From: Streptomyces cavernae | Lineage (GTDB): Bacteria; Actinomycetota; Actinomycetes; Streptomycetales; Streptomycetaceae | NCBI RefSeq assembly: GCF_004023625.1 | Contig: NZ_RPDJ01000042.1 | Location: 1-64,000, forward strand | Length of the DNA stretch: 64,000 bases | Reading direction: 5' to 3' | In this document: positions 7,936 through 16,315 of the stretch, piece by piece | How the letters are laid out: every line of letters starts with the position of its first letter | How positions within the stretch are numbered: position 1 is the first letter of the stretch | Position numbers and translations under genes: made by a program | Notes under the pieces: generated by a model | Database searches by the model: none | Told to the model about the DNA's origin: nothing | What the model saw: only the letters and a program-made list of their open reading frames with translations

Positions 7936-8543
7936 GGTGGGTCCTCCGGCGGATGGATGGAGTTGCCTATGGTCACGAGAACACACGCCGTCGGGTGTCG
8001 CGACCTCGTTCGATTACCGCATCTTGCCATTTGGACTTGGGCATTCTGGTGACCGTTGATGTCAAAATCGGGTAACGGGTGAACCCGAACCGCCTCAGGC
8101 CCGTAGATAGCGCCGGACCTTGTGCGGGAATCGGTCCCTCCGGCCGGAAGATCTTCGGCCACTGCTGGGGGACGTGAACGCCTCACGAGGGGTCTTTCGG
8201 GTGGACTTCGGGGGACTTCTGGGTGGCCTTGAGGTGACGCTGAGGTGTCCTTCCCTGGGCGGACGTGCACGGACGGTCGTCGACCGTTCGGCGTACGGGG
8301 TCTCGTTTCGGCCATCGTTACGGGCCGACCTCGTGTGATCTTCGAGGCATCGACTCGTCGGGGGCCCCTTCTGTCCGGTAAGAAGGTTCCTTACACCCCT
8401 CATCCGGGGCTCAGGGCGCGTGTGCGGCGCGCCCGTCGCGCCAGGCCGCCCGTACGTATCACTTACCGGGCCTCGCGCGGTGCCCGCCCACCCCTCACCA
8501 GGAGTGGTCACCCTCAACTATTGAAGATTTAAGGGGTAAACAA
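7936..8543. other. 608-bp divergent promoter region, no gene seen
   Basis: This separates the amino-acid transporter operon (left, minus) from malic enzyme (right, plus). On the minus strand TTGACATCAACGG near 8060 offers a consensus-like -35 box for the transporter, without an obvious -10. The 30 bases before the malic-enzyme GTG are unusually A+T-rich (ACTATTGAAGATTTAAGG). Short frames here have no coding character. Confidence 0.5.
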
Positions 8544-9767
8544 GTGGCAGCGGAGATCGTCAATCCTCGCAGCGACAGCAATACGGACCAGGACGGCGGG
8601 GCGGAGCCCCTCGATTCCTTCGACCCGGCATTCGCCCTGCACCGGGGCGGCAAGATGGCCGTGCAGGCCACCGTGCCGCTGCGCGGCAAGGACGACCTGT
8701 CCCTGGCCTACACGCCCGGTGTCGCCAAAGTGTGCAGCGCCATCGCCGACCAGCCGGACCTCGTCCACGACTACACATGGAAGTCGTCCGTGGTGGCCGT
8801 CGTGACGGACGGCACGGCCGTGCTCGGCCTCGGTGACATCGGGCCGGAGGCCTCCCTCCCGGTCATGGAGGGCAAAGCGATCCTCTTCAAGCAGTTCGGC
8901 GGGGTCGACGCGGTCCCGATCGCGCTCGACTGCACCGGCGTGGACGAGATCGTCGAGACCGTCGCCCGAATGGCGCCGTCCTTCGGCGGCGTCAACCTGG
9001 AGGACATCTCGGCACCGCGCTGCTTCGAGATCGAGCGGAAGCTGCAGGAGCGGCTGGACATCCCGGTCTTCCACGACGACCAGCACGGCACGGCCGTGGT
9101 GACGCTGGCGGCGCTGCGCAACGCCGCGAAGCTGACCGGGCGTGGCCTGGGCGATCTGCGGGCCGTCATCTCGGGTGCCGGCGCGGCCGGGGTCGCCATC
9201 GCGAAGTTCCTGCTGGAGGCCGGGCTCGGGGATGTCGCGGTCGCGGACCGCAAGGGCATCGTCTCGACGGACCGGGACGACCTCACGCCGGTGAAGCGGG
9301 AGCTGGCCGAGCTCACCAACAAGGCCGGCATCTCGGGCTCGCTGGAGGCTGCCCTGGAGGGCGCGGACGTCTTCATCGGGGTCTCCGGCGGTACGGTGCC
9401 GGAGCCGGCGGTGGCGTCGATGGCCGAGGGCGCGTTCGTGTTCGCCATGGCCAACCCGAACCCCGAGGTGCACCCGGACATCGCCCACCAGTACGCGGCG
9501 GTCGTCGCCACCGGGCGCTCCGACTTCCCCAACCAGATCAACAACGTGCTGGCCTTCCCCGGGATCTTCGCGGGGGCGCTGCAGGTGCGGGCCTCGCGGA
9601 TCACGGAGGGGATGAAGATCGCCGCGGCCGAGGCGCTGGCCGGGGTCGTCGGGGACGACCTCGCCGCGGACTACGTGATCCCCTCACCGTTCGACGAGCG
9701 AGTCGCTCCCGCCGTCACGGCCGCGGTCGCTGCGGCGGCGCGTGCGGAGGGTGTCGCGCGGCGTTAG
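8544..9767 (+). CDS. malic enzyme (NAD(P)-dependent malate oxidoreductase, decarboxylating)
   Basis: A 407-residue short-form malic enzyme converting malate to pyruvate, CO2 and NAD(P)H in the cytoplasm. The malic domain includes SLAYTPGVAKVC and WKSSVVAVVTDGTAVLGLGD; metal-binding DDQHGTAVV lies near residue 175; the Rossmann motif is ISGAGAAGVAIA and the product-end motif NPNPEVHPD. The GTG start follows AAGGGG. From position and neighbours it corresponds to what I recall as the NADP-linked enzyme of S. coelicolor (SCO5261), linked to lipid supply; cofactor choice here is inference. A strong hairpin follows 290 bp downstream. Confidence 0.93.
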   Translation: MAAEIVNPRSDSNTDQDGGAEPLDSFDPAFALHRGGKMAVQATVPLRGKDDLSLAYTPGVAKVCSAIADQPDLVHDYTWKSSVVAVVTDGTAVLGLGDIGPEASLPVMEGKAILFKQFGGVDAVPIALDCTGVDEIVETVARMAPSFGGVNLEDISAPRCFEIERKLQERLDIPVFHDDQHGTAVVTLAALRNAAKLTGRGLGDLRAVISGAGAAGVAIAKFLLEAGLGDVAVADRKGIVSTDRDDLTPVKRELAELTNKAGISGSLEAALEGADVFIGVSGGTVPEPAVASMAEGAFVFAMANPNPEVHPDIAHQYAAVVATGRSDFPNQINNVLAFPGIFAGALQVRASRITEGMKIAAAEALAGVVGDDLAADYVIPSPFDERVAPAVTAAVAAAARAEGVARR

Positions 9768-10055
9768 CCGCACGCCACGTCGCTCGGCCTCGGCGCGCGC
9801 CACGTCGTCCGGCGTCGGTGCACGCCGCTTCGCCCGGCGTCACCGCGGGCCGTGCGGCCGCGTCGCGCGGCGTGTTGGTTGTGCGCCGCGTTGGGTGGGC
9901 TGCGTGGCGCCGTCGTGTGGTGCCGTCGCGAGGCGTCGGTGCTCGCCCCGGAGGCCGGCTTTTTCGCCGTGCTTTTCGGGGCGCTCGGCTCGTGAGCGAC
10001 TGCGGATTGTCGCCGGCTGTTCGCGCCCACGCGGCCGAGCCGCCCAACGGCACAG
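9768..10055. other. intergenic CGNCGG-rich degenerate repeat
   Basis: The region after malic enzyme reiterates CACGTCG, GTCGCGCGGCGT and similar words about every 25-35 bases. I see no gene; it looks like expanded low-complexity 3' flank. Confidence 0.4.
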
Positions 10056-10080
10056 CCCCGCGCCCCTCAGGGGCGCGGGG
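10056..10080. terminator. strong hairpin terminator
   Basis: Arms CCCCGCGCCCC and GGGGCGCGGGG around a TCA loop, an 11-bp perfect stem of a type seen again and again between Streptomyces genes. It ends the malic enzyme transcript. Confidence 0.75.
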
Positions 10081-10140
10081 GACGTGTGTCACAGGCACGT
10101 CCCATTCCGCTGATCAACTGGGCCCCCTATCGTCGGGGCC

Positions 10141-11106
10141 ATGTTCGCTGCCTACGCCGCCCGCATCGACCGCGACCAGCCGCTCAGCGGCCTCGAACTG
10201 GGGGAACGCCCTGCGCCCGAGGCCCGCCCGGGCTGGACGACCGTGAACGTCAAGGCCGCCTCGCTCAACCACCACGACCTGTGGTCGCTGCGCGGTGTCG
10301 GCCTCGGCGAGGACAAACTCCCGATGATCCTCGGCTGTGACGCCGCCGGGATCGACGAGGACGGCAACGAGGTCGTCCTCCACTCCGTCATCGGCCAGAC
10401 CGGCCACGGCGTGGGCCCCCGCGAGCCCCGCTCCATCCTCACCGAGCGCTACCAGGGCACCTTCGCCGAACAGGTGTCCGTGCCGACCTGGAACCTCCTG
10501 CCCAAGCCCGCGGGCCTCTCCTTCGAGGAGGCCGCCTGTCTGCCCACCGCCTGGCTGACGGCGTACCGGATGCTCTTCACCAACGCCGGTGTACGCCCCG
10601 GCGACGCGGTTCTCGTGCAGGGCGCCGGCGGCGGGGTGGCCACGGCCGCCATCGTCCTCGGCAAAGCGGCGGGGCTGCGCGTCTACGCCACCAGCCGCGA
10701 CGAGGCCAAGCGCAAGCGGGCCGTCGAACTCGGTGCGGTGGACGCGGTGGAGCCGGGGGCACGGCTGCCGCAGCGGGTGGACGCGGTCATCGAGACGGTC
10801 GGCGCGGCCACCTGGTCGCACTCCATCAAGTCCCTGCGCCCCGGAGGGACCCTGGTCATCTCCGGCGCGACCAGCGGCGACCGTCCCTCGCACGCCGAAC
10901 TCACCCGGATCTTCTTCCTGGAGCTCAGGATCGTCGGTTCCACCATGGGCACGAAGGACGAACTGGAGGATCTGCTCGCCTTCTGCGCCACGACCGGTGT
11001 GCGGCCCGTCATCGACGAGGTCCTTCCGCTGGACCGCGCCCGCGAAGGCTTCGAACGGATGGCCTCGGGCGGCCAGTTCGGGAAGATCGTGCTGACGCCG
11101 GCCTAG
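10141..11106 (+). CDS. zinc-free medium-chain dehydrogenase / quinone-oxidoreductase-like
   Basis: A 321-residue member of the MDR superfamily. The GroES-like catalytic domain includes AASLNHHDLWSLRG and LGCDAAGIDEDGNEV; the nucleotide-binding fold carries VLVQGAGGGVATAAIVLGKA. The structural zinc cysteine cluster is absent. It is likely an NADPH-dependent quinone or enone reductase; the substrate is unknown. It is monocistronic, with hairpins on both sides. No good ribosome-binding site precedes the ATG. Confidence 0.85.
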   Translation: MFAAYAARIDRDQPLSGLELGERPAPEARPGWTTVNVKAASLNHHDLWSLRGVGLGEDKLPMILGCDAAGIDEDGNEVVLHSVIGQTGHGVGPREPRSILTERYQGTFAEQVSVPTWNLLPKPAGLSFEEAACLPTAWLTAYRMLFTNAGVRPGDAVLVQGAGGGVATAAIVLGKAAGLRVYATSRDEAKRKRAVELGAVDAVEPGARLPQRVDAVIETVGAATWSHSIKSLRPGGTLVISGATSGDRPSHAELTRIFFLELRIVGSTMGTKDELEDLLAFCATTGVRPVIDEVLPLDRAREGFERMASGGQFGKIVLTPA

Positions 11107-11134
11107 TCACTCAAGGCTGCTGTATGTCTCCCTG

Positions 11135-11162
11135 TGGCGGGCTCGGTCTTCCGAGTCCGCCA
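11135..11162 (+). terminator. hairpin after the dehydrogenase gene
   Basis: A 12-bp stem (TGGCGGGCTCGG with CCGAGTCCGCCA, one G.U pair) closed by TCTT, 28 bases after the stop and followed by CGGGTCTTTCT. Confidence 0.65.
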
Positions 11163-11204
11163 CGGGTCTTTCTCACGTCGCCACGGGTCTTTCTGACGCC
11201 GCTT

Positions 11205-11250
11205 GTCAACTCGGGTTGACGGATCGGGAGTGTCAACGTAAGTTGACGTC
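11205..11250 (+). promoter_or_regulatory. twin GTCAAC-N4-GTTGAC operators over a leaderless promoter
   Basis: Two copies of the same palindrome, GTCAAC-N4-GTTGAC, lie at 11205-11220 and 11232-11247, 27 bp apart. The first includes a -35 box TTGACG (11216-11221); 17 bp later TAAGTT (11239-11244) can serve as -10. Transcription would then begin about 11251, the A of the next ATG, and no Shine-Dalgarno is present, so a leaderless mRNA is likely. Each operator covers one promoter element. Confidence 0.6.
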
Positions 11251-11460
11251 ATGACCGAAGCAACGGATCTCGCCGAGCGAGCGGGCGACCGCGATCCGCG
11301 GGTCGGCCTGCGGGCCGTCTCCGCTCTGCGGCGGCTGCTGGAGCAACTCGAAGCCGTGCAGGTGCGCAGTGCTCGCAACCAGGGCTGGTCGTGGCAGGAG
11401 ATCGCCGCGGAGCTCGGTGTGAGCAGGCAGGCCGTGCACAAGAAGTACGGGAGGCAGTGA
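11251..11460 (+). CDS. small helix-turn-helix protein, likely autorepressor
   Basis: A 69-residue protein. An N-terminal helical part (GLRAVSALRRLLEQLEAVQV) precedes a clear HTH near its end: GWSWQEIAAELGVSRQAVHK (residues 46-65). It has no other domain. Its stop overlaps the ATG of the Clp-N gene by one base (TGATG), so the two are coupled. Such HTH/Clp-N pairs are widespread in actinomycetes. Two identical palindromes cover its own promoter, and I infer that this protein binds them. No ribosome-binding site precedes its ATG. Confidence 0.8.
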   Translation: MTEATDLAERAGDRDPRVGLRAVSALRRLLEQLEAVQVRSARNQGWSWQEIAAELGVSRQAVHKKYGRQ

Positions 11461-12056
11461 TGTTCGAGCGATTCACCAAGGACGCGCGCGCCGTGGTCAC
11501 CGAGGCCGTGGTGCACGCGAAACGGGCCGGCGCGGAAACCGTCGAGGAGACGCACCTCCTCCTCGCCCTGCTCGACCGCAAGGGCAGTCGGGGCTCCTTC
11601 GCGCTGACCTCGCTCGGGCTCCCCGCCCGGCGCGGGTCGGTGGAGCGGGCGCTCGCGGAGGCCCGCCGCCGTGGGGGACTGTCCCGCGCCGACGCGGACG
11701 CCCTCTCCGGGCTGGGGATCGACCTCTCGGAGATCGTGTCCCGGGTCGAAGAGGCACACGGGCAGGGGGCGTTGAAGGCCGAGCGCTCCGGAACCGGTGG
11801 TGGCGGCACGGGCCGACGCCGGGGCCTGGTCCGGCGGTCCGGCCACCGGCCCTTCACTCGGGGTGCCAAGGACCTCCTGACGGATTCCCTGCGCATCGCC
11901 CTGGCGAACCGTGACCGCTCCATCGGCGACGAACACCTCCTCCTGGCCATCACGGCCCGGCCCGGCGTCCCGGCCGAAGTCCTGGCCGACCACGGCGTGA
12001 CCTATGAGTCGGTGCGGCGGGTGCTGTACGGCGGGGGCGAGGCGAAGGCGGGCTGA
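11460..12056 (+). CDS. Clp N-terminal-domain protein without ATPase
   Basis: A 198-residue protein made of a double Clp-N repeat: MFERFTKDARAVVTEAVVHA, then ETHLLLALLD, and a second repeat RPFTRGAKDLLTDSLRIALA, then IGDEHLLLAIT. These are the substrate- or adaptor-binding modules of ClpA/ClpC; here there is no AAA+ module, so it may act as an adaptor or decoy for ClpC. A Gly/Arg-rich linker joins the repeats. The ATG at 11460 overlaps the upstream HTH gene stop and gives the canonical MFERF start. Confidence 0.87.
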   Translation: MFERFTKDARAVVTEAVVHAKRAGAETVEETHLLLALLDRKGSRGSFALTSLGLPARRGSVERALAEARRRGGLSRADADALSGLGIDLSEIVSRVEEAHGQGALKAERSGTGGGGTGRRRGLVRRSGHRPFTRGAKDLLTDSLRIALANRDRSIGDEHLLLAITARPGVPAEVLADHGVTYESVRRVLYGGGEAKAG

Positions 12057-12468
12057 GGGCCCGAGGGCCCGAGGGCGGGATTGGGGGCCGTAAGCCGAGG
12101 GTTTGGGCGAGGGGCGAGGGGCGAGGGGCGGGGCTGGGGCGAGGGGCGGGGCTGGGGCGAGGGCCGAAGGGCGGGGCCGGGGCCGTAAGCCGAGGGGGTG
12201 TGGCTCGGAGACTGAGGACTGGGGATGGCGGACGGAGAGGCTGGGGAAGCGGGCAGAGGTGGCGAGCGGGGCCGAGGGGCTGGGGCTGAGGGCCTCGGAG
12301 GGCGAGGGGGGCGGAGAGGGTGGGGCTGAGGGCCCGGGAGAGCGGGCCGAGGGGGTGGGGCTCAGGTGCTGCCTTCGTTCCCTTCGCCCCTGCCCGTCCG
12401 GTGCCGTCCCCGGGGCTCTGCCCCGGGTGAAGTGCCTTCCCGACCCGCTGTACCCGCTGTCCCGGGCC
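12057..12468. other. G-rich low-complexity intergenic region
   Basis: About 410 bp without a gene. Between 12103 and 12160 runs of three to four G recur as GGGGCGA and GGGGCTGGGGCGA, enough for G-quadruplexes on the plus strand. GGGGCCGTAAGCCGAGG occurs twice (near 12085 and 12177). It lies between convergent transcription units (Clp-N gene and PadR gene). Confidence 0.6.
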
Positions 12469-13515
12469 TCAGCTTCGAGGCGTTCGGAGCAGTGCTCCGA
12501 TGTGGGCCGCCGCCGTCGACAGATGGTGGCGGGCCTCCCGGAGCTGGGGCTCGGTCACGCCGTGGTCGCGGGCCGCGTCACGGATGTCGTCGCGGAAGCG
12601 GTCCAGGAGGCGGTCCAGGTCGCGGGCCGGGTCACCGGTGGGGTCCTCGTGGGCCCAGGCCGGCTCGTAGTCCGCCGGGAAGTCGTCACGGGTCGCCGTG
12701 TACTCCGGGGCCGGCTCCGACGTCCGGCCGAAGCCGAAGTCCTTGCCGAGGTTCCTGCCCATGTCCTTGCCGAAGTCGCCGAACTCCTTGGCCAGTTCGG
12801 TGAGGCCCTCGCGTACCCCGGTGGGCCAGTCGCCCCGTGCGAAGTGGTCCTGCACGGTCTCCTGGACGTGCTTCGCGATGCGCTGGACCTCCTCCTGCGC
12901 CTGTGTCCGTGCCCGTTCCTGTGCCTCCTTGGCCTGTCGGCGTGCCCGCTGAGCCTCCTCGCGCGCCCGCCGGCTCTCGTCCTTCGCCCGCCGGGCCTGT
13001 TCCTTCCACTCCTGCTTGGCGCGGCGCATCTCTTCCTTCGCGGCACGCCAGGCCTCCTTGTCACCGAACTCGCCCCACTCGCCGAACGGCCCCTCGCCGC
13101 CCTGCCCCTTGGCGTCGGCCGAGCCGCGGCGGGCCTCGCTGGCCGCGGCCCGCATCTCGCGGCGCAGGTCCCCGGCCGCCCCCCGGACGTCCGCGCGGAT
13201 CTCCGCCGCGAGCTCAGCCACCGACTCACGGATCTCCAGCTCCAGATCGGCCAGTTCGCCACTGCGGTCGGCCAGTTCGGCACGGCCCGCGTCGGTGATC
13301 GCGTACACCTTGCGGCCGCCCTCGGTGGTGTGGGTGACCAGCCCCTCGGCCTCCAGCTTCGCCAGCCGCGGGTACACGGTGCCCGCCGACGGTGCGTACA
13401 GGCCCTGGAAGCGCTCCTCCAGCAGCCGGATCACCTCGTACCCATGGCGTGGTGCCTCGTCCAGCAGCTTCAGCAGATACAGCCGCAGTCGTCCGTGTGC
13501 GAAGACGGGGGGCAT
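12469..13515 (-). CDS. PadR-family regulator with long coiled-coil extension
   Basis: A 348-residue protein. The N-terminal winged helix is classic PadR: LRLYLLKLLDEAPRHGYEVI, then GTVYPRLAKLEAEGLV and GGRKVYAITDAGR. A very long Glu/Arg/Ala-rich coiled coil follows (about residues 95-240), then an acidic/hydrophobic tail. Classic PadR proteins are about 110-180 residues, so the C-terminal half is unusual and may dimerise or sense. It starts one base after the stop of the DUF4097 gene (TGACATG) and is translationally coupled. Two CGCGATAT boxes lie in front of the operon and are its likely operators. Confidence 0.88.
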   Translation of the reverse strand: MPPVFAHGRLRLYLLKLLDEAPRHGYEVIRLLEERFQGLYAPSAGTVYPRLAKLEAEGLVTHTTEGGRKVYAITDAGRAELADRSGELADLELEIRESVAELAAEIRADVRGAAGDLRREMRAAASEARRGSADAKGQGGEGPFGEWGEFGDKEAWRAAKEEMRRAKQEWKEQARRAKDESRRAREEAQRARRQAKEAQERARTQAQEEVQRIAKHVQETVQDHFARGDWPTGVREGLTELAKEFGDFGKDMGRNLGKDFGFGRTSEPAPEYTATRDDFPADYEPAWAHEDPTGDPARDLDRLLDRFRDDIRDAARDHGVTEPQLREARHHLSTAAAHIGALLRTPRS

Positions 13516-13516
13516 G

Positions 13517-14584
13517 TCAGAGCACCTTCTTGTCGGTCGGGGCCTCGGTCGAGTCCTTCGAATCGGTCGCCGCGTCCCGCGGGGCGGTGGTGCTCGCCGT
13601 GTCGTTCCCGGCGCTGCTGCCGTGCTGCGCCTCGCCCCCCGATACGGCCTCTTCCGGCCCCGCGTTCTGCGTCCTGGCATCATGCGGCATCGCGCCGCCG
13701 GGTATTGAATCGGCTGGTCCCGGGCTTGCAGGCTTCTCGGTGGGCCGCTCCGCACCCCCGTCCCAGGGTTCCTCCTTCGTGGGGGGCCTCCGTAGCAGGG
13801 CGATCGAGCCGGACGCCGTCGTAGCCTTGAGCTTGCCGTTGCCCGCGCCCAGGCGGCCCGTGATCTTCTTCGCGCCCCACTGGCCGGTCACCCTCAGGTC
13901 CTCGAATGCGCTGGAGACCGCCCCGCTCGCGGTGTTCGCCTCCACCTCCGCGTCCGCCGGGTGGGGCAGACGGATGGCGATCTCGCCGGAGACGTTCGCC
14001 AGGCTGATGTCCGTGGGCCGGCCAGCCGGGTCCAGGTCCACGATCATCGAGCCGCTCACCGATTCGGCCTTCACGGAGGAACCCGCGCCCTCCACGACGG
14101 TCAGGTCCCCGGAGACCGAGCTGAACCGGAGGTCCCCCGTGACGGCCTGTGCTTCCAGGTTTCCGGACACCGTCTCCACGCGGACCGGGCCGGAGAGGCC
14201 GACCAGGGTGGTGTCCCCGTTGACCCCCTTGACCTGGGTCCGGCCCTCGATCCCCGACACCATCGCGCCGGCGCCGAGCATGCCCACCTCCACGCTCGTG
14301 TCGGCGGGGACGGCCAGGGAGACCACCACGTGGCGCCGCCGACCTTTGCGGTCCAGCCACTTCAGCATCCCGGGCCAGGGCAGGTCCTCGTAGGACACCG
14401 TCAGGGTGCCGCCCTCGTGGGTCACCACCAGGGGCGGGCCCTCGATCTCCGAGACCTGGAGCCTGGCGGAAACCCCTTCGGTGCCCACGACGTTGACCGT
14501 TCCGTTGACGATGCGTACGTGGAGCTCCGTCACGGGGGCGTCGACGACGAGCTTCTTGGGCTCTGCGACGGACCACTCTGACAT
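13517..14584 (-). CDS. DUF4097 family beta-helix protein
   Basis: A 355-residue protein with the DUF4097 repeat body: VNGTVNVVGTEGVSARLQVS, then VTGDLRFSSVSGDLTVVEG and VEANTASGAVSSAF, i.e. a right-handed stack of short beta strands, followed by a disordered Pro/Ala/Ser tail of about 75 residues. No signal peptide, so likely cytoplasmic or membrane-associated. The molecular role is unknown; the family is commonly linked to PadR regulators and envelope stress. It is first in a two-gene operon with the PadR gene. GAGGAGG lies 8 bases before the ATG; the earlier frame to 14647 crosses the operator and is not used. Confidence 0.85.
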   Translation of the reverse strand: MSEWSVAEPKKLVVDAPVTELHVRIVNGTVNVVGTEGVSARLQVSEIEGPPLVVTHEGGTLTVSYEDLPWPGMLKWLDRKGRRRHVVVSLAVPADTSVEVGMLGAGAMVSGIEGRTQVKGVNGDTTLVGLSGPVRVETVSGNLEAQAVTGDLRFSSVSGDLTVVEGAGSSVKAESVSGSMIVDLDPAGRPTDISLANVSGEIAIRLPHPADAEVEANTASGAVSSAFEDLRVTGQWGAKKITGRLGAGNGKLKATTASGSIALLRRPPTKEEPWDGGAERPTEKPASPGPADSIPGGAMPHDARTQNAGPEEAVSGGEAQHGSSAGNDTASTTAPRDAATDSKDSTEAPTDKKVL

Positions 14585-14621
14585 GGCACTGACCTCCTCG
14601 AACCCTGCCTGCCGCGTGACG

Positions 14622-14658
14622 CGCCATATCGCGTCTTCTCTACACACGATATATCGCG
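14622..14658 (-). promoter_or_regulatory. candidate PadR operators
   Basis: The word CGCGATAT (minus strand) occurs twice, 27 bp apart; the upstream one sits in the 10-bp palindrome CGATATATCG at 14647-14656. Both precede the DUF4097-PadR operon by 40-75 bp, the expected place for PadR autoregulation. Confidence 0.5.
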
Positions 14659-14754
14659 GAAAGGGAAAGTCAAGGCACTCCTTCGGGTGGGCCCGACGGC
14701 GAGGATGTGCCGCTCATCCCTCGTATACGCCAGTCAAAACGGCACAAATTGCCC

Positions 14755-14760
14755 TAGCGT
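14755..14760 (+). promoter_or_regulatory. -10 box of a leaderless promoter
   Basis: TAGCGT matches the Streptomyces -10 pattern TAGNNT and ends 7 bases before the ATG at 14767, which itself lacks a Shine-Dalgarno. Transcription starting at the A of the ATG is the simplest reading. Confidence 0.4.
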
Positions 14761-14766
14761 AAAACC

Positions 14767-15849
14767 ATGCCATTCGCTGCGTCCCGCCTCAGGGCCGCTC
14801 CCGGAGCCGCTCCCGGGGCGTTGCTGCTGTGCCGGGCCGACCCGACGGCAGTCGCCCCCGTCGCCCGGCTCCTGCGGGAGCCCATGCTCGTCGTCGCGGC
14901 GGGCGACGGGTGGAGTGTGCTCGTACCGGAAGCGACACCCTGGTCACCCGAGGGGGAGCCGGTCGAGCGGGTGCTCAGCGGGTGGGCCTCCGCCCTGGCC
15001 GTCGCCGGGGGCTGGCCCGTGCTGGCCCTGTGGTGGGAGCCCGACCACAGCGGCTACACCCTGGCCTCGGGCTTCCGCCGCCCCGTCGGCTACGAGTGGC
15101 TCGCGGGCGGCACGCCGTTGGGCGAGGACGAGGCGATGCGCACCTTCGCGGGCCGTCTGGGCCTGGATCCCGTACTCGATGTACAGGCCCTGGACGCGCT
15201 GACCAAAGGGGACGTCGACGTGGACGCCCGGAAGCGGCTGCTCGGGCTGCTGGCCGTCCTCGAGCGTGCGGGAGTGGCACTGCCCGGCGGGCTCACTCCG
15301 GGTGAGTCCGCAGAGCGCCTCCGCGAGGTCGCGCTCGCGTTGGCCGGGGCCCGGCGCACCACCGAGCCGATCACCGAGGGAACCACCGAACCGATCGGCG
15401 AGCGAACCACGGAACCGATCGGCGAGCGCGCCGGCGAGCGGAAAACCGAGCGGATCACTGAACGGCACGGCGGACGGCACGGCGAACGGCGCGGCGAACG
15501 GAAAGACGAGCCCGCCGGCGAGCGCACCAGTGAGTCGGCCGATCGTGACGACGTGCCCGAGTCGGCCGATCGTGACGACGTGCCCGAGTCGGCCGACCGC
15601 GACGACGTGCCCCAGTCGGCCGACCGCGACGACGTGCCCGCAAGGGCCGGTACCGGCCGGGGGCTGTGGCCGCACTGGACGCGGCGGACCGAGGCGCAGA
15701 CGCTGGCCGTCGTCGAGCTGGCCGTCGGGCTCCCGCTCGCCGTATGGGGCGCACGGCACCGCGACGGCGGCTGGTTCACGGCGGGGGCGCTCCTCGCGGC
15801 GCACGGTGCGCTCGGGCTCTCGTACGCTCTCGCGCGCCCCCGGGACTGA
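14767..15849 (+). CDS. hypothetical membrane-anchored protein with internal repeats
   Basis: A 360-residue protein with no family I can name. Residues 1-195 form a globular part (DGWSVLVPEATPWSPEGEPV, then WPVLALWWEPDHSGYTLAS). Residues 195-290 are charged repeats: TTEPITEG/TTEPIGER, then four copies of ESADRDDVP encoded by 27-bp tandem units. Two hydrophobic segments near the C-terminus (VVELAVGLPLAVWGA and FTAGALLAAHGALGLSYALA) suggest a C-terminal membrane hairpin. It appears to be leaderless. No partner gene is obvious. Confidence 0.7.
   Translation: MPFAASRLRAAPGAAPGALLLCRADPTAVAPVARLLREPMLVVAAGDGWSVLVPEATPWSPEGEPVERVLSGWASALAVAGGWPVLALWWEPDHSGYTLASGFRRPVGYEWLAGGTPLGEDEAMRTFAGRLGLDPVLDVQALDALTKGDVDVDARKRLLGLLAVLERAGVALPGGLTPGESAERLREVALALAGARRTTEPITEGTTEPIGERTTEPIGERAGERKTERITERHGGRHGERRGERKDEPAGERTSESADRDDVPESADRDDVPESADRDDVPQSADRDDVPARAGTGRGLWPHWTRRTEAQTLAVVELAVGLPLAVWGARHRDGGWFTAGALLAAHGALGLSYALARPRD
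15532..15639 (+). repeat. four 27-bp in-frame tandem repeats
   Basis: Four head-to-tail units encode ESADRDDVP, ESADRDDVP, ESADRDDVP and QSADRDDVP. They keep the frame, so copy number may vary by slippage without disrupting the gene. Confidence 0.9.
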
Positions 15850-15981
15850 CCGAGACCGACCCCAGCGACCCCGCTACCCCCGCCGCTCCCGCCGACCGCG
15901 CCGGAGTGCCTGCCCTGCCCGGCGGCGGGCGTGGTGATCGACCTGACGCTGCCTGCCGCTGCGCGTCGTCCCCGTCTGCCC

Positions 15982-16164
15982 CTACTCGTCGTCGTCCTCG
16001 TCGTCCAGCCGCGCCAGCCAGGTCGCCAGCCGCTCCACCGGCACCTCGAAGTCGGGGTTCAGGTCGACGAAGGTGCGCAGCTGCTCGGCGAGCCACTCGA
16101 AGGTGATCTCTTCTTCGCCGCGCCGCTTCTCCAGCTCCTCGATGCCACGGTCGGTGAAGTACAC
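15982..16164 (-). CDS. DUF6104 family small acidic protein
   Basis: A 60-residue protein beginning MYFTDRGIEELEKRRGEEEI and ending in an acidic run DDEDDDE. The family is confined to actinomycetes and is regularly found next to the 2-oxoglutarate decarboxylase gene, as here (kgd lies just upstream on the same strand). Its function is unknown. The GTG at 16164 follows AGGAGAG. Confidence 0.85.
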   Translation of the reverse strand: MYFTDRGIEELEKRRGEEEITFEWLAEQLRTFVDLNPDFEVPVERLATWLARLDDEDDDE

Positions 16165-16255
16165 GGCTGCTCTCCTGGGACGGACCGGGACGGCCCCGGT
16201 GGTCGGACGTGTCGGACGTACCCCTCAAGGTTATGCGCCGTGCCGCGGACAAAGA

Positions 16256-16290
16256 GCCGGCCCCACCACCTCGACGGTGGTGGGGCCGGC
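16256..16290 (-). terminator. kgd terminator
   Basis: A perfect 15-bp stem (GCCGGCCCCACCACC with its complement) and a 5-base loop, 26 bp after the kgd stop and before the DUF6104 gene. Confidence 0.8.
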
Positions 16291-16315
16291 CCCAGGTTCA
16301 GGTGTCGTCAGCGGG

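Noticed and set aside
6361..8052. Plus-strand open frame of 563 codons
   Set aside because: Antisense to the ABC permease and binding-protein genes; no domain.
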